NCBI GenBank assembly: GCA_052387815.1
Contig: JBQTIU010000028.1
Coordinates: 62,001-126,000, forward strand
Direction: 5' to 3'
DNA length: 64,000 nucleotides
DNA from: JBQTIU01 sp052387815
GTDB lineage: Bacteria > Pseudomonadota > Alphaproteobacteria > CACIAM-22H2
The notes beneath the pieces are model-generated. The model was not told the DNA's origin. It searched no databases and worked only from the letters and a program-made list of their open reading frames with translations. Position numbers and translations under genes: made by a program. Shown one piece after another: positions 7,513 through 16,185 of this stretch (position 1 is its first letter; each line of letters opens with the position of its first letter).

Positions 7513-9203
7513 GGCTGCCATCCGGGCGCGCGACCGGCCTTGCCCAACAGGCTGTCGGCGGCGGCGCGCGCAGCGTCGGTGATCCGGGCGCCCGACAGCA
7601 GGCGGGCGATCTCCTCGCGCCGCGCCGCCGCATCCAGCGCCTCGACCGCGGTGACCACGCCCTCGCCGGCGGGCCGCTTGACCACCCGCCAATGATGATG
7701 GCCGCGCGCGGCGCCTTGCGGCGAGTGGGTGACGGCCAGGACCTGGATGTCGCGGGCGAGCCGCGCCAGGCGCTCGCCGACCGCGGCCGCGGCGGCGCCG
7801 CCGATGCCGCTGTCGACCTCGTCGAAGATCAGGGTGGGCGCCGAGCCGGTGCCGGCGAGCACTACCTTGAGCGCCAGCGTGAGGCGCGCGAGCTCGCCGC
7901 CCGAGGCGATGTCCTGGAGGGGCCCGAAATCGGCCCCTGGGTTGGTCGCGACCTCGAAGGCGACGGCATCGGTGCCGTCGCGACCCCAGGCGGCCTCCGG
8001 CACGGGCTCGAGGCGGGTGCGGAAGCGCGCCTGCCCGAGCTTGAGCGGCGGCAGCTCGCCAGCCACGGCGTCGTCGAGCCTGCGGGCGGCGGCCTCGCGC
8101 GCCGCCGAGAGCCCGGCCGCGACCGCGACATACTCGGCCTTCGCCCTCGCGCTCTCGGCCGCCAGGCGGACGGACTCGCCCGCCTGGTCGTCGATGGCCG
8201 CCAGCCGCCGGGCGATGTCGCGGCCCAATTCGGCGAGCCGGTCGACCTCGATCCGGTGCTTGCGCGCCGCCGCGCGCAGCGCGAACAGACGTTCCTCGGC
8301 GCGCTCGAGGGCGCCCGCGTCGATCTCCAGCGCGGCGCCGAACCGCCCGAGCAGGGCGGTCGCCTCGGCGGCTTCGATCGCCGCGCGGTCGAGCGCGGCG
8401 ATGGCCGGCGAGAGCTCGCCAGTCGCCTTGTCGGCCGCCCGTTCGAGCTGGCGTTGGGCCGACCGCAGCGCGCCCTCGACGCCCTTGTGGGCGCCAAGCT
8501 CGGCCATCGCCGCGCCGAGCGCCTCGACGAGCTTGTCGCGCGCGGCCAGCATGGCGCGCTTGCGGGCGAGGTCCTGCTCCTCGCCCGGGCGCGGGTCGAG
8601 GCCCTCGATCTCCGCGAGCGCGTGGCGCAGATAGTCCTCGTCGACCTTGGCTTTGGCGGCCTCCTCGCGGGCCTTGGCCTCGGCGGAGCTGGCCCGGCGC
8701 CAAGCCGCATGGGCGGCGGCGACCTTGAGGACCTCCGCGGCGAGACCGCCGAAGGCGTCGAGGGCCTGGCGGTGGGTGCCAGGATCCAAGAGGCCCTGGC
8801 TTTCGAACTGGCCGTGGATTTCGACCAGTTGCCGGCCGAGCTCGCGCAGGGCCGCGACCGAGACCGGCTGGTCGTTGACGAAGGCGCGGCTGCGGCCGTC
8901 GGCCGACAGGATGCGGCGCAGGATGAGCGGCCCCTCGCCCGGCTTCCCGAGGCCGCGCTCGGCGAGATCGGCGTGGACCGGATGGCCGGTGGGCGGCTCG
9001 AAGGTGGCGCTGACCGCGGCCTGCACGGCGCCCTTGCGGACCAGGGCGGCATCGGCGCGCGCGCCAAGCGCGAGGCCCAGCGCGTCGAGCAGGATCGATT
9101 TGCCGGCGCCGGTCTCGCCGGTCATGACCGACAGGCCGGACTCGAAGGCGAGATCGAGGCGGTCGATCAGCACGACATCGCGAATCGCTAGGCCTTGGAG
9201 CAT
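7509..9203 (-). CDS. recN: DNA repair protein RecN
   Basis: SMC-like ATPase acting early in double-strand break repair. The 564-residue protein has the Walker A motif TGETGAGKS near the N-terminus, a long Ala/Glu/Arg-rich coiled-coil middle region (about residues 150-360), the signature SGGELAR, and Walker B FDEVDSGIGG followed by the conserved VTHSPQ. The ATG at 9203 gives the typical start MLQGLAIRDVVLIDRLDL; no strong ribosome-binding site precedes it. It lies 41 nt downstream of bamD and overlaps ligA by 4 nt, consistent with one transcript. Confidence 0.96.
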   Translation of the reverse strand: MLQGLAIRDVVLIDRLDLAFESGLSVMTGETGAGKSILLDALGLALGARADAALVRKGAVQAAVSATFEPPTGHPVHADLAERGLGKPGEGPLILRRILSADGRSRAFVNDQPVSVAALRELGRQLVEIHGQFESQGLLDPGTHRQALDAFGGLAAEVLKVAAAHAAWRRASSAEAKAREEAAKAKVDEDYLRHALAEIEGLDPRPGEEQDLARKRAMLAARDKLVEALGAAMAELGAHKGVEGALRSAQRQLERAADKATGELSPAIAALDRAAIEAAEATALLGRFGAALEIDAGALERAEERLFALRAAARKHRIEVDRLAELGRDIARRLAAIDDQAGESVRLAAESARAKAEYVAVAAGLSAAREAAARRLDDAVAGELPPLKLGQARFRTRLEPVPEAAWGRDGTDAVAFEVATNPGADFGPLQDIASGGELARLTLALKVVLAGTGSAPTLIFDEVDSGIGGAAAAAVGERLARLARDIQVLAVTHSPQGAARGHHHWRVVKRPAGEGVVTAVEALDAAARREEIARLLSGARITDAARAAADSLLGKAGRAPGWQP

Positions 9204-9244
9204 GCGGAACCGTGTTGGCGCCGGACCGGGCCCCCGCGATCGCG

Positions 9245-10054
9245 CTAGAACAGCCAGCCGAAGGCGCGCGAGAAGAAGCCGCGCTCGGCACCGGGCAGCC
9301 GGCCGGTTTCGATCAGGGCATAGGAGTCGCCGTACCACGCGCTGCCCGGATAGTTGTGACCGAGCACGGCGGCGGTCTTGCGCGCCTCGTCGAGGAGGCC
9401 GAGAGCGAGATAGGCCTCGGTCAGCCGGTGCAGCGCCTCGGGCGCGTGGCTGGTCGTCTGATAGCGCTCGACGACTCGCCGGAAGCGATTGATCGCGCCC
9501 ACATACTCGCGCCGCGTCAGGTAGTACCGCCCGATCTCCATCTCTTTTCCGGCGAGATGGTCGTAGGTGAGGTCGATCTTGATCCGCGCGTCGCGCCCGT
9601 AGGCGGTTTCGGGGAAGCGGCGGATCACCTCGTCGAGCGCCCGCAAGGCGAGCTCGGTCATCTTGGCGTCGCGTTGGACGTCGGTGATCTGCTCGTAATA
9701 GCACAGCGCCTTCAGGTAGTAGGCGTAGCCGGCATCGCGGTTCGAGGGATTGAGCTGGATGAAGCGGTCGAGCGCGATCACCGCGTCGTCGTACTTGTTG
9801 TTCTGGTAGTGGGCATAGGCGGCCATGAGCTGCGCCTTGGTCGCCCACACGGAATAGGGGTGCTGGCGTTCGACCTCGTCGAACTGCTTGGCGGCCTCGA
9901 AATAGCGCTCGGCGGTGAGCGCGTTGACCGCGACGTTATAGAGTTCCTCGACCGGGCGCTCGATATACTCGTCCTTCGCGCCCGCACAGGCCGCCAGGCC
10001 CAAGCCGAGGGCAAGCAAGACCGCGGCGCCGATCAGGGTTCGAATCGCTCTCAT
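9245..10054 (-). CDS. bamD: outer membrane assembly lipoprotein BamD
   Basis: Lipoprotein subunit of the BAM complex that inserts beta-barrel proteins into the outer membrane. The 269-residue protein has a lipoprotein signal peptide with lipobox LAAC at about residues 20-23, followed by tetratricopeptide-like helices: NALTAERYFEAAKQFDEVERQHPYS is split over two repeats, and a later repeat contains YYLTRREYVGAINRF. Length and signature match the family. It heads the bamD-recN-ligA group and is separated from the upstream exporter gene by a 108-bp gap holding a perfect palindrome. Confidence 0.95.
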   Translation of the reverse strand: MRAIRTLIGAAVLLALGLGLAACAGAKDEYIERPVEELYNVAVNALTAERYFEAAKQFDEVERQHPYSVWATKAQLMAAYAHYQNNKYDDAVIALDRFIQLNPSNRDAGYAYYLKALCYYEQITDVQRDAKMTELALRALDEVIRRFPETAYGRDARIKIDLTYDHLAGKEMEIGRYYLTRREYVGAINRFRRVVERYQTTSHAPEALHRLTEAYLALGLLDEARKTAAVLGHNYPGSAWYGDSYALIETGRLPGAERGFFSRAFGWLF

Positions 10055-10110
10055 GGCCGGAAACTATACCGAGGACGCGGCCGCATTTCCAGGCATCGGC
10101 CCATGAATTG

Positions 10111-10146
10111 GGGTCAGACTCGATTTAATTAAATCGAGTCTGACCC
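10111..10146. repeat. perfect 36-bp palindrome, REP/MITE-like
   Basis: The left arm GGGTCAGACTCGATTTAA (10111-10128) and the right arm TTAAATCGAGTCTGACCC (10129-10146) are exact reverse complements with no spacer. The core is AT-rich (ATTTAATTAAAT) in otherwise GC-rich DNA. It sits between the tandem minus-strand genes for the EamA exporter and bamD and could terminate exporter transcription, although no clear T-tract follows on the minus strand. Similar GGGTCAGAC-type palindromes occur as dispersed repeats in other bacteria (from memory, not searched). Confidence 0.9.
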
Positions 10147-10162
10147 ATTTTTCCCATTTTTA

Positions 10163-11083
10163 CTAGTCGTCGCCCGGCACCGGTGCAAGGGCCTTGGGCG
10201 TGCGGCGGACGGTTTCGCGGTGGAGAATGTAAAGGCCGCTGGCGGCGACGATGACGGCGCCCGCGACCATGGGAAGCGTCGGCACATCGCCCCAAACCAG
10301 GTAGCCGAACAATACCGCCCAGATCATCGCCGTGTAAGTGAACGGGGCGGCAACCGCCGCCGGGGCGAAGCGGAAGGCCTGGATCCACATGAACTGACTG
10401 GCGCCCGAGATGAGGCCGGCGGCCGCCAGCATCCCGGCATCGACCCAGGTCGGCGTGACCCAGCCGAAGGGCAGCAGCAGGACGCTCAACAGCGAGGCGG
10501 TCGCGATCTGGTAGAAGACCGTGGTGGTGCTGGACTCGGTCACGCTCATCCGGCGGACGATGATCGAGACCAGCGCGACCAAGACCGCATTGGCAAGCAC
10601 GAGGAGCGCGCCCAGCTCGATCATGCCCGCCCCCGGTCGGACCATGATCAGCACGCCCGCGAAGCCGACCAGGACCGCCGTCCAGCGATGGATGCGGACC
10701 TGTTCGCCGAGCAGCGGGATCGACAGCACGGTCAAGAACAGCGGCGAGGAAAACGACAGCGCCACCACATCGGCGAGCGGCATCAGGCCCAACGCGATGA
10801 AGGAGCAGAACATGGCGGCGAACTGCATGAGCGAGCGCAAGGCATGGAGCCCAAGCCGCTCCGTCCTGAGGGCGGAGATGCCGCCATGGGTCATGACCAG
10901 GACCAGGCAGGGCAGGAGCGCGAAAACCGAGCGGAAGAACACGACCTCGGTGACCGGGTAAACGGCGACCAGCCACTTGATGAGGACGCTGACCACGGAA
11001 AACAGCACAACGGCCGCGACCATGTATCGTATGCCGCGCCAGATATCGTCGCGGGAGGGCGTCGGCATCACGAAGTTCGGCAT
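10163..11083 (-). CDS. EamA/DMT-family transporter
   Basis: Predicted inner-membrane permease of the drug/metabolite transporter superfamily, usually exporters of amino acids or metabolites. The 306-residue protein has about ten hydrophobic helices in two EamA repeats of five, with typical segments FRSVFALLPC in the first and QAFRFAPAAVAAPFTYTAMIWA in the second. The substrate cannot be told from sequence. It lies between lpxC and bamD on the same strand, with 209 bp to lpxC, and is not usually part of this conserved block. A second EamA protein of similar length is found at 47592, and the two share motifs such as PLLGE..GIHRWTAV. Confidence 0.88.
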   Translation of the reverse strand: MPNFVMPTPSRDDIWRGIRYMVAAVVLFSVVSVLIKWLVAVYPVTEVVFFRSVFALLPCLVLVMTHGGISALRTERLGLHALRSLMQFAAMFCSFIALGLMPLADVVALSFSSPLFLTVLSIPLLGEQVRIHRWTAVLVGFAGVLIMVRPGAGMIELGALLVLANAVLVALVSIIVRRMSVTESSTTTVFYQIATASLLSVLLLPFGWVTPTWVDAGMLAAAGLISGASQFMWIQAFRFAPAAVAAPFTYTAMIWAVLFGYLVWGDVPTLPMVAGAVIVAASGLYILHRETVRRTPKALAPVPGDD

Positions 11084-11292
11084 CTGCTGAGGTCCAGGAT
11101 CGGAGGCGGTCGATCACCGGGGATCGATGTCGTGGGGCAAGTCGATGACCCGACGGTCGATGACCCCGCCTGCACCTAATATCCGCCGATGGCCACACCC
11201 GCGCCCAATGCGTTTATTGCAAGGCTGGGTTTCGCCTTTGCGCGCGCCAGTTGACGAAATCTTGACCCTGGAGCGGGGCCGGGGCGGGCGAG

Positions 11293-12252
11293 TCAATCGC
11301 CGGCGGCGCGGTAGCCGGATTGGGTGTGGTGGAGGGAGCGCCGGGAAGCAGCGTCCAGCCGGTCCTCGGTCAAGTCGACATAGCGCCACGCCTGGGGCCG
11401 GGCGAACACGGCGCGCAAGACCTCGTGGTTGAGCCGGTGGCCCGAGCGCACGCCCCGCACATGGCCGAGGATCGGCGCGCCGGCGAGGTAGAGGTCGCCC
11501 ACGCAGTCGAGCACCTTGTGGCGGACGAACTCGTCCTCGTAGCGCAGGCCGTCCTTGTTGAGGATACGGTCGCCGCTGATCACCACGGCGTTGTCGAGCG
11601 AGCCCCCGCGCGCCAGGCCGGCGGCGCGCATTTTGCCGATTTCGTGATCGAAGCCGAAGGTCCGCGCACGGGCGAGCTCGGCCTTGAAGACGCCGGCCGC
11701 AACCGCGAGGTAGTAGTCCTGGCGGGCGACCAGCGTGTCCCTGAAATCGATCTCGAAGCTGATCGAGAAGCCGGGGGCGGGCGTGAGCGAGACGCTGCGA
11801 TCCTCGTGCTCGATCGTCACCCGGCGCACGATCTCGATCGCCCGCCGGGGGGCCTCCTGCTCGAAGATGCCTGCGCATTCGATGAGGAACACGAACGGCT
11901 CGGCGCTGCCGTCCATGATCGGCACTTCCGGACCGTCGATGTCGACGATCGCGTTGTCGATCTCGCAACCATAGAAGGCCGCCATCAGGTGTTCGACCGT
12001 GCCGACCCGCACGCCGTCCCCGTTGCCCAAGGTCGTGCACAGCCGGGAATCGACGACGTGGTGCCAGTCGGCGGGGATCGCCCGTCCGTTCGACCCTGCG
12101 GGGGCGGCGATATCGGTGCGGCGGAAGACGATGCCCGCCCCGGCCGCCGCCGGGTGGAGGGTCATCGATACCTTGGCGCCGCTGTGCAGGCCGGCGCCCC
12201 TGCAGCGGATCGATGTCTTCAGGGTCTTCTGACGGACGGCGCGACCTGCCAT
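11293..12252 (-). CDS. lpxC: UDP-3-O-acyl-N-acetylglucosamine deacetylase LpxC
   Basis: Zinc enzyme of the committed step of lipid A synthesis, removing the N-acetyl group of UDP-3-O-acyl-GlcNAc. The 319-residue protein shows the zinc-binding VEHLMAA histidine, the KVLDCVGDLYL aspartate region and the GHRLNHEVL histidine motif. The ATG at 12252 follows GAGGAGT with appropriate spacing. It lies 148 nt downstream of ftsZ. That gap is relatively AT-rich for this genome (for example TAATAA on the minus strand near 12360) and may hold a promoter of its own. Position after ftsZ is the conserved one in proteobacteria. Confidence 0.97.
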   Translation of the reverse strand: MAGRAVRQKTLKTSIRCRGAGLHSGAKVSMTLHPAAAGAGIVFRRTDIAAPAGSNGRAIPADWHHVVDSRLCTTLGNGDGVRVGTVEHLMAAFYGCEIDNAIVDIDGPEVPIMDGSAEPFVFLIECAGIFEQEAPRRAIEIVRRVTIEHEDRSVSLTPAPGFSISFEIDFRDTLVARQDYYLAVAAGVFKAELARARTFGFDHEIGKMRAAGLARGGSLDNAVVISGDRILNKDGLRYEDEFVRHKVLDCVGDLYLAGAPILGHVRGVRSGHRLNHEVLRAVFARPQAWRYVDLTEDRLDAASRRSLHHTQSGYRAAGD

Positions 12253-12400
12253 GGTCTGGACTCCTCAAGGGGTTCGGCGGTTGTTGTGCCTTGAACCCAA
12301 ATCCGCCAGGCGCTTCCGAGGGGGTGTTACCAACCGCCCGGGAAGCACTCAAGTCACTCTTTATTACAGATTGTTACGATCGCGGCTTCAGGTCATTGAT

Positions 12401-13957
12401 TTAGTTTGCTTGTCGACGCAGGAAAGCGGGAATGTCGAGGAGGTCGTCGTCGATCTTGGCGGGGGCGATGCGGTCGGCCGCATCGAGTCCGCCACGACGC
12501 GGTTGGACCGGGACCGGCGCCGGGGCCGCCGGCGGGATGACCCGCGCCGGGGTGGGTTCGGCGGCTTGGCTGCGGGCCCGGCCGGTGCCGGTGACGCGCT
12601 CGAACAGGCTCGGACCTCGGTGCCGCTCCTTGACCGGCGGGGGCGCATTCTCCATCGCCGCGGCGGCAAAGGGGTCGGCGGCCTTGCCCGCTTCGACGCG
12701 CGCCGGCCGGGCGGTGGGTTCGACCGGCTGGGGGGCGATGAAACTCGCGCCCGCCTCGGCGGCCGGGACCGCGGTGGCGGAGGCAACCGTGGCCGGCGCG
12801 ACGGCGCCCGTCGGCTCGGGTGCGAGCGCGCCCGCCGCCGGGGCCACGGCGACGGCCGCAACCAGGGCGGGCGTTGCCACCTGCTCCTCGCTCTTGAGCG
12901 CCGCCGACCCTGCGGTGCGCAGCCCCGGGCGGGCGGCCGGGCGGCTCGAGACCAGGCTGATCACGGTCGGACGCGGCTCGGCATGGGCGAGGGCGTCGAT
13001 CCCGGTCGACACTACGGTGATCCGCATCTTGCCGGTCAGCGACTCGTCGAAGGTTGAGCCGAAGATGATGTTGGCGTCGGGATCGACTTCGTCGCGGATC
13101 CGATTGGCGGCCTCGTCGACCTCGAACAGCGTCATGTCGGGGCCGCCGGTGATGTTGATGAGCACACCGCGCGCGCCCTTCATCGACACGTCGTCGAGCA
13201 GCGGGTTGGAGATCGCCTTCTGGGCGGCGTCGAGGGCGCGGTTGTCGCCTTCGGCCTCGCCCGTCCCCATCATCGCCTTGCCCATCTCGCTCATCACCGT
13301 TCGGATGTCGGCGAAGTCGAGGTTGATGAGCCCCGGCATGACGATCAGGTCGGTGACGCCGCGCACGCCCGAATAGAGCACGTCGTCGGCCATCTTGAAA
13401 GCGTCGGCGAAGGTCGTGCGCTCGTTGGCGACCCGGAACAGGTTCTGGTTGGGAATGATGATGAGCGTGTCGACGACCTTTTGCAGCTCGTCGATCCCCG
13501 CCTCGGCGATGCGCATCCGGTGCTGGCCCTCGAAGTGGAAGGGCTTGGTGATCACGCCCACCGTCAGGATGCCGTGCTCGCGGGCGGCGCGCGCGATCAC
13601 CGGCGCGCCGCCGGTGCCGGTCCCGCCGCCCATGCCGGCGGCGATGAACGCCATGTGCGAGCCCGCCAGGTGCTCGGCGATGTCGTTGATGGCCTCCTCG
13701 CAGGCGGCCCGGCCGATATCGGGCCTGGAGCCCGCGCCCAAGCCCTGGGTCACGCTCAGGCCGAGCTGCACGCGGCGCTCGGCCAGCGTCTGCGAGAGCG
13801 CCTGGGCGTCGGTGTTGGCGACCACGAAATCCACGCCATCGAGCTTGGCGCGGATCATGTTGTTGACGGCATTGCCGCCGGCGCCGCCGATCCCGATCAC
13901 GGTGATGCGGGGCTTGAGTTCGGCGGGGGTGGTGGGCATCGATAGGTTGATCGTCAT
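12401..13957 (-). CDS. ftsZ: cell division GTPase FtsZ
   Basis: Tubulin-like GTPase that forms the cytokinetic ring at midcell. The 518-residue protein has the tubulin signature GGGTGTG within GMGGGTGTGGAPV, the N-terminal GIGGAGGNAVNNM nucleotide-binding loop, and a catalytic T7-loop region (GLINLDFADI). A long Ala/Pro/Val-rich disordered linker of about 170 residues leads to the conserved C-terminal peptide DIPAFLRRQ that binds FtsA and other partners. The ATG at 13957 is preceded by GGAGG (GGAGGCCAAC-ATG). Long linkers are usual in alphaproteobacteria. It lies 95 nt downstream of ftsA, in a gap that carries a G-rich run on the plus strand. Confidence 0.98.
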   Translation of the reverse strand: MTINLSMPTTPAELKPRITVIGIGGAGGNAVNNMIRAKLDGVDFVVANTDAQALSQTLAERRVQLGLSVTQGLGAGSRPDIGRAACEEAINDIAEHLAGSHMAFIAAGMGGGTGTGGAPVIARAAREHGILTVGVITKPFHFEGQHRMRIAEAGIDELQKVVDTLIIIPNQNLFRVANERTTFADAFKMADDVLYSGVRGVTDLIVMPGLINLDFADIRTVMSEMGKAMMGTGEAEGDNRALDAAQKAISNPLLDDVSMKGARGVLINITGGPDMTLFEVDEAANRIRDEVDPDANIIFGSTFDESLTGKMRITVVSTGIDALAHAEPRPTVISLVSSRPAARPGLRTAGSAALKSEEQVATPALVAAVAVAPAAGALAPEPTGAVAPATVASATAVPAAEAGASFIAPQPVEPTARPARVEAGKAADPFAAAAMENAPPPVKERHRGPSLFERVTGTGRARSQAAEPTPARVIPPAAPAPVPVQPRRGGLDAADRIAPAKIDDDLLDIPAFLRRQAN

Positions 13958-14014
13958 GTTGGCCTCCAGTTGCGATGCGGTTTCAAGATTGCGCCGGGCG
14001 GCCGCCCGGACACA

Positions 14015-14031
14015 GGGGGGGTGGGTGGGGG
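14015..14031 (+). other. G-quadruplex-type G-run between ftsA and ftsZ
   Basis: The plus strand reads GGGGGGGTGGGTGGGGG, giving four G3 tracts with single-base loops, the tightest form of the G-quadruplex motif. It lies on the template strand of the ftsA-ftsZ transcript, 58 nt upstream of the ftsZ start. A folded structure could affect transcription into ftsZ. This is a sequence motif only. Confidence 0.6.
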
Positions 14032-14052
14032 TGCTACTCGATGCGGGGACGC

Positions 14053-15303
14053 TCACAGGTTTTGGCGCAGCCACAGGCCGAAGCGGCCGAACAGTCCGCC
14101 CTCGGCCTGCGGGCCGCCGGCGGGTTGCGGCGCCTCGGCGTTCTTCTGCGTCACGTAGGCGAGCAGGCCAGCGCAGGCGGCGAAAGCCGGTCCGCCGGTC
14201 TGCTCGGCGAGACCCTGGATGCGCAGCGGCCGGCCCATGCGCACCTGCTTGTCGAGGACGAGCGCGGCGAGCTCGCGCACGCCCTGGAGCTGGCTCGCGC
14301 CCCCGGTGAGCACGACGCGCCGACCGGCGATCTTGTCGAAGCCGCTCGCCTCGAGGCGCGAGCGGACGAGTTCGAACGTTTCCTCGAGGCGGGGCTGGAT
14401 GATGCTGACGAGGATCGATTTCGGGACGTGGTTGGGCTGGGTCTGGTCCTCCTCGCCGACCAGCGGCACGTCGATGACCTCGCGCTCGTCGGCGGGCGAG
14501 GGCAGGGCGCTGCCATAGAGCGTCTTCATCCGTTCGGCGTGGGCGAGCTTCGTCGACAGGCCGCGGGCGATGTCGTGGGTCACGTGGGCGCCGCCCAAGA
14601 GCACGCATTCGGTATGGACCAGCCGGCCGTCGTAGAACACGCCCAACGATGTGGTTCCGCCGCCCATGTCGATCACCGAGACGCCGAGATCCATCTCGTC
14701 CTCGACCAGGCAGGCGAGGCCCGCGGCATAGGGCGAAACGACGAACTCCTCGATCTTGAGGTGACAGCGCCCGACCACCGTTGCCAGGTTGCGTGTCGGC
14801 CCCGCATTGGCGCTCACCAGGTGCATGTTGACGCCCAGCCGCTCGCCGCACATGCCGCGCGGATCGCGGATTCCGCGGCTGCCGTCGATCGTGAAACCGA
14901 TCGGGATCGCGTGCAGGAGACGGCGCTCGGGCTTCTCCTCGACGCCGACGCCCTGACCGAGCACGCGCCTCATATCGGCATCGCCCACCTCGTGACCGGC
15001 GATCGCCACTTCGAGGTTCACCGTGCGCGAGCGCAGGTCGCCGCCCGCCAGGCTGACGATCACGGCGCCGAGCGTTTCGCCAGCCATCTGTTCGGCGGCG
15101 CTCACCGCGTTGAGGATCGAGGCCTCCGCCTGGTCCATGTCGACGATGGTCCCGCAACGCACGCCTTTGGAAACCTGATGGCCGATGCCGACCACCCGCA
15201 AGGCCCCCGCCTCGGCGCGCGCCACGAAACAGGCGACCTTGGTCGACCCGACATCGAGGGCGGCGATCGGTCCGCTGCGCGATTTCTTGCTGGCTTTCCG
15301 CAA
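14053..15303 (-). CDS. ftsA: cell division protein FtsA
   Basis: Actin-like ATPase that tethers FtsZ to the membrane and recruits late division proteins. The 416-residue protein has the actin-fold phosphate loops (ALDVGSTK near the N-terminus and VIDMGGGTTSLGV), the adenosine motif VVLTGGASQLQG, and a C-terminal amphipathic tail (LFGRFGLWLRQNL) that should act as the membrane-targeting helix. It lies 21 nt downstream of ftsQ and 95 nt upstream of ftsZ. Length and features are standard. Confidence 0.97.
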   Translation of the reverse strand: MRKASKKSRSGPIAALDVGSTKVACFVARAEAGALRVVGIGHQVSKGVRCGTIVDMDQAEASILNAVSAAEQMAGETLGAVIVSLAGGDLRSRTVNLEVAIAGHEVGDADMRRVLGQGVGVEEKPERRLLHAIPIGFTIDGSRGIRDPRGMCGERLGVNMHLVSANAGPTRNLATVVGRCHLKIEEFVVSPYAAGLACLVEDEMDLGVSVIDMGGGTTSLGVFYDGRLVHTECVLLGGAHVTHDIARGLSTKLAHAERMKTLYGSALPSPADEREVIDVPLVGEEDQTQPNHVPKSILVSIIQPRLEETFELVRSRLEASGFDKIAGRRVVLTGGASQLQGVRELAALVLDKQVRMGRPLRIQGLAEQTGGPAFAACAGLLAYVTQKNAEAPQPAGGPQAEGGLFGRFGLWLRQNL

Positions 15304-15324
15304 GGGGGTCTCCCGATTGCGCGC

Positions 15325-16185
15325 TCAGGCCGGCCGGCCGGGCCGCTTGGGCGGCGGGACCGGCGGCGGCGGGCGGACCACGCGCACGACCAGCCGGTCG
15401 GGCAGCCTGAGGTCGACACTGATGATGTTGCGGGCGAGCACACGGTCTTCGCGCTCGAGCTCGGCGAGCCTCGCCCACGCGGCGCCGGCATTGCTCTCGG
15501 GGAGCTGCACGTCGATGCCGTTGTCGAGGCGCACGTTCCAGCGCCGCCCCCCGACGCGGACCGCCGCCGCCACCCGCTTGTCGAGATCGGGTTCGCTGGC
15601 GAGCAGGCCGAACAGCGCGGCGGCGTGGGGCGGGGCATCTTCGCCGACCAGGATCGGCAGCTGGGCGAAGCGGGCGATGGCGACGCCCCGAATCTCCCGG
15701 CCGTCGCGGCCGATGAGGGCGAGCCGGCCGTGGCGCTGCCACAGCGCCAGGGGCTGGCGCTCGACGAGGCGGACACGAACCGTATCCGGGAGAAGGCGCT
15801 CGACCGCGGCCTCGCGCACCCAGGGCAGCTTTTCGAGCTCGGCCTTGGCGGCGTCCGGCCGCAAGGCAAGGATCGGCGCGCCGCGCCGGATGCCGAGCGC
15901 GGAGAGCACGTCGGCGGCCGGAGTCTCGACCCGGCCTTCGACGAACACCTCCTCGACCGACAGGCCGAGATCGGCGCTCGCCGCCAGGGCCTGGCCCGCG
16001 GCTCGGCCCGCCCACTCGCCGAGCCGCGGGGCGCCGTCGCGCATGAGCTCGTAGACCGGCCCGGCGGCGGCGGCGAGGCCCGCCAGCACCGCGACCGCGA
16101 CCAGCGTGCGGGCCTTGGGGCGCTTGCGCCAGCGCCCGAGGATCGCCTTGCGGCGGGCGGGATTCAGGCGACTTGGCGCTCGCAT
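15325..16185 (-). CDS. ftsQ: cell division protein FtsQ
   Basis: Bitopic inner-membrane divisome protein linking cytoplasmic and periplasmic division components. The ATG at 16185 gives 286 residues: a basic cytoplasmic N-terminus (RLNPARRKAILGRWRKRPK), one transmembrane helix (TLVAVAVLAGLAAAAG), a POTRA domain (LSVEEVFVEGRVET to VRVRLVERQPLALWQ) and the beta domain, ending in a Pro-rich tail. The start lies 22 nt inside the end of ddl, so the two are coupled. The frame stays open upstream, but only this start gives a normal FtsQ N-terminus. Confidence 0.94.
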   Translation of the reverse strand: MRAPSRLNPARRKAILGRWRKRPKARTLVAVAVLAGLAAAAGPVYELMRDGAPRLGEWAGRAAGQALAASADLGLSVEEVFVEGRVETPAADVLSALGIRRGAPILALRPDAAKAELEKLPWVREAAVERLLPDTVRVRLVERQPLALWQRHGRLALIGRDGREIRGVAIARFAQLPILVGEDAPPHAAALFGLLASEPDLDKRVAAAVRVGGRRWNVRLDNGIDVQLPESNAGAAWARLAELEREDRVLARNIISVDLRLPDRLVVRVVRPPPPVPPPKRPGRPA

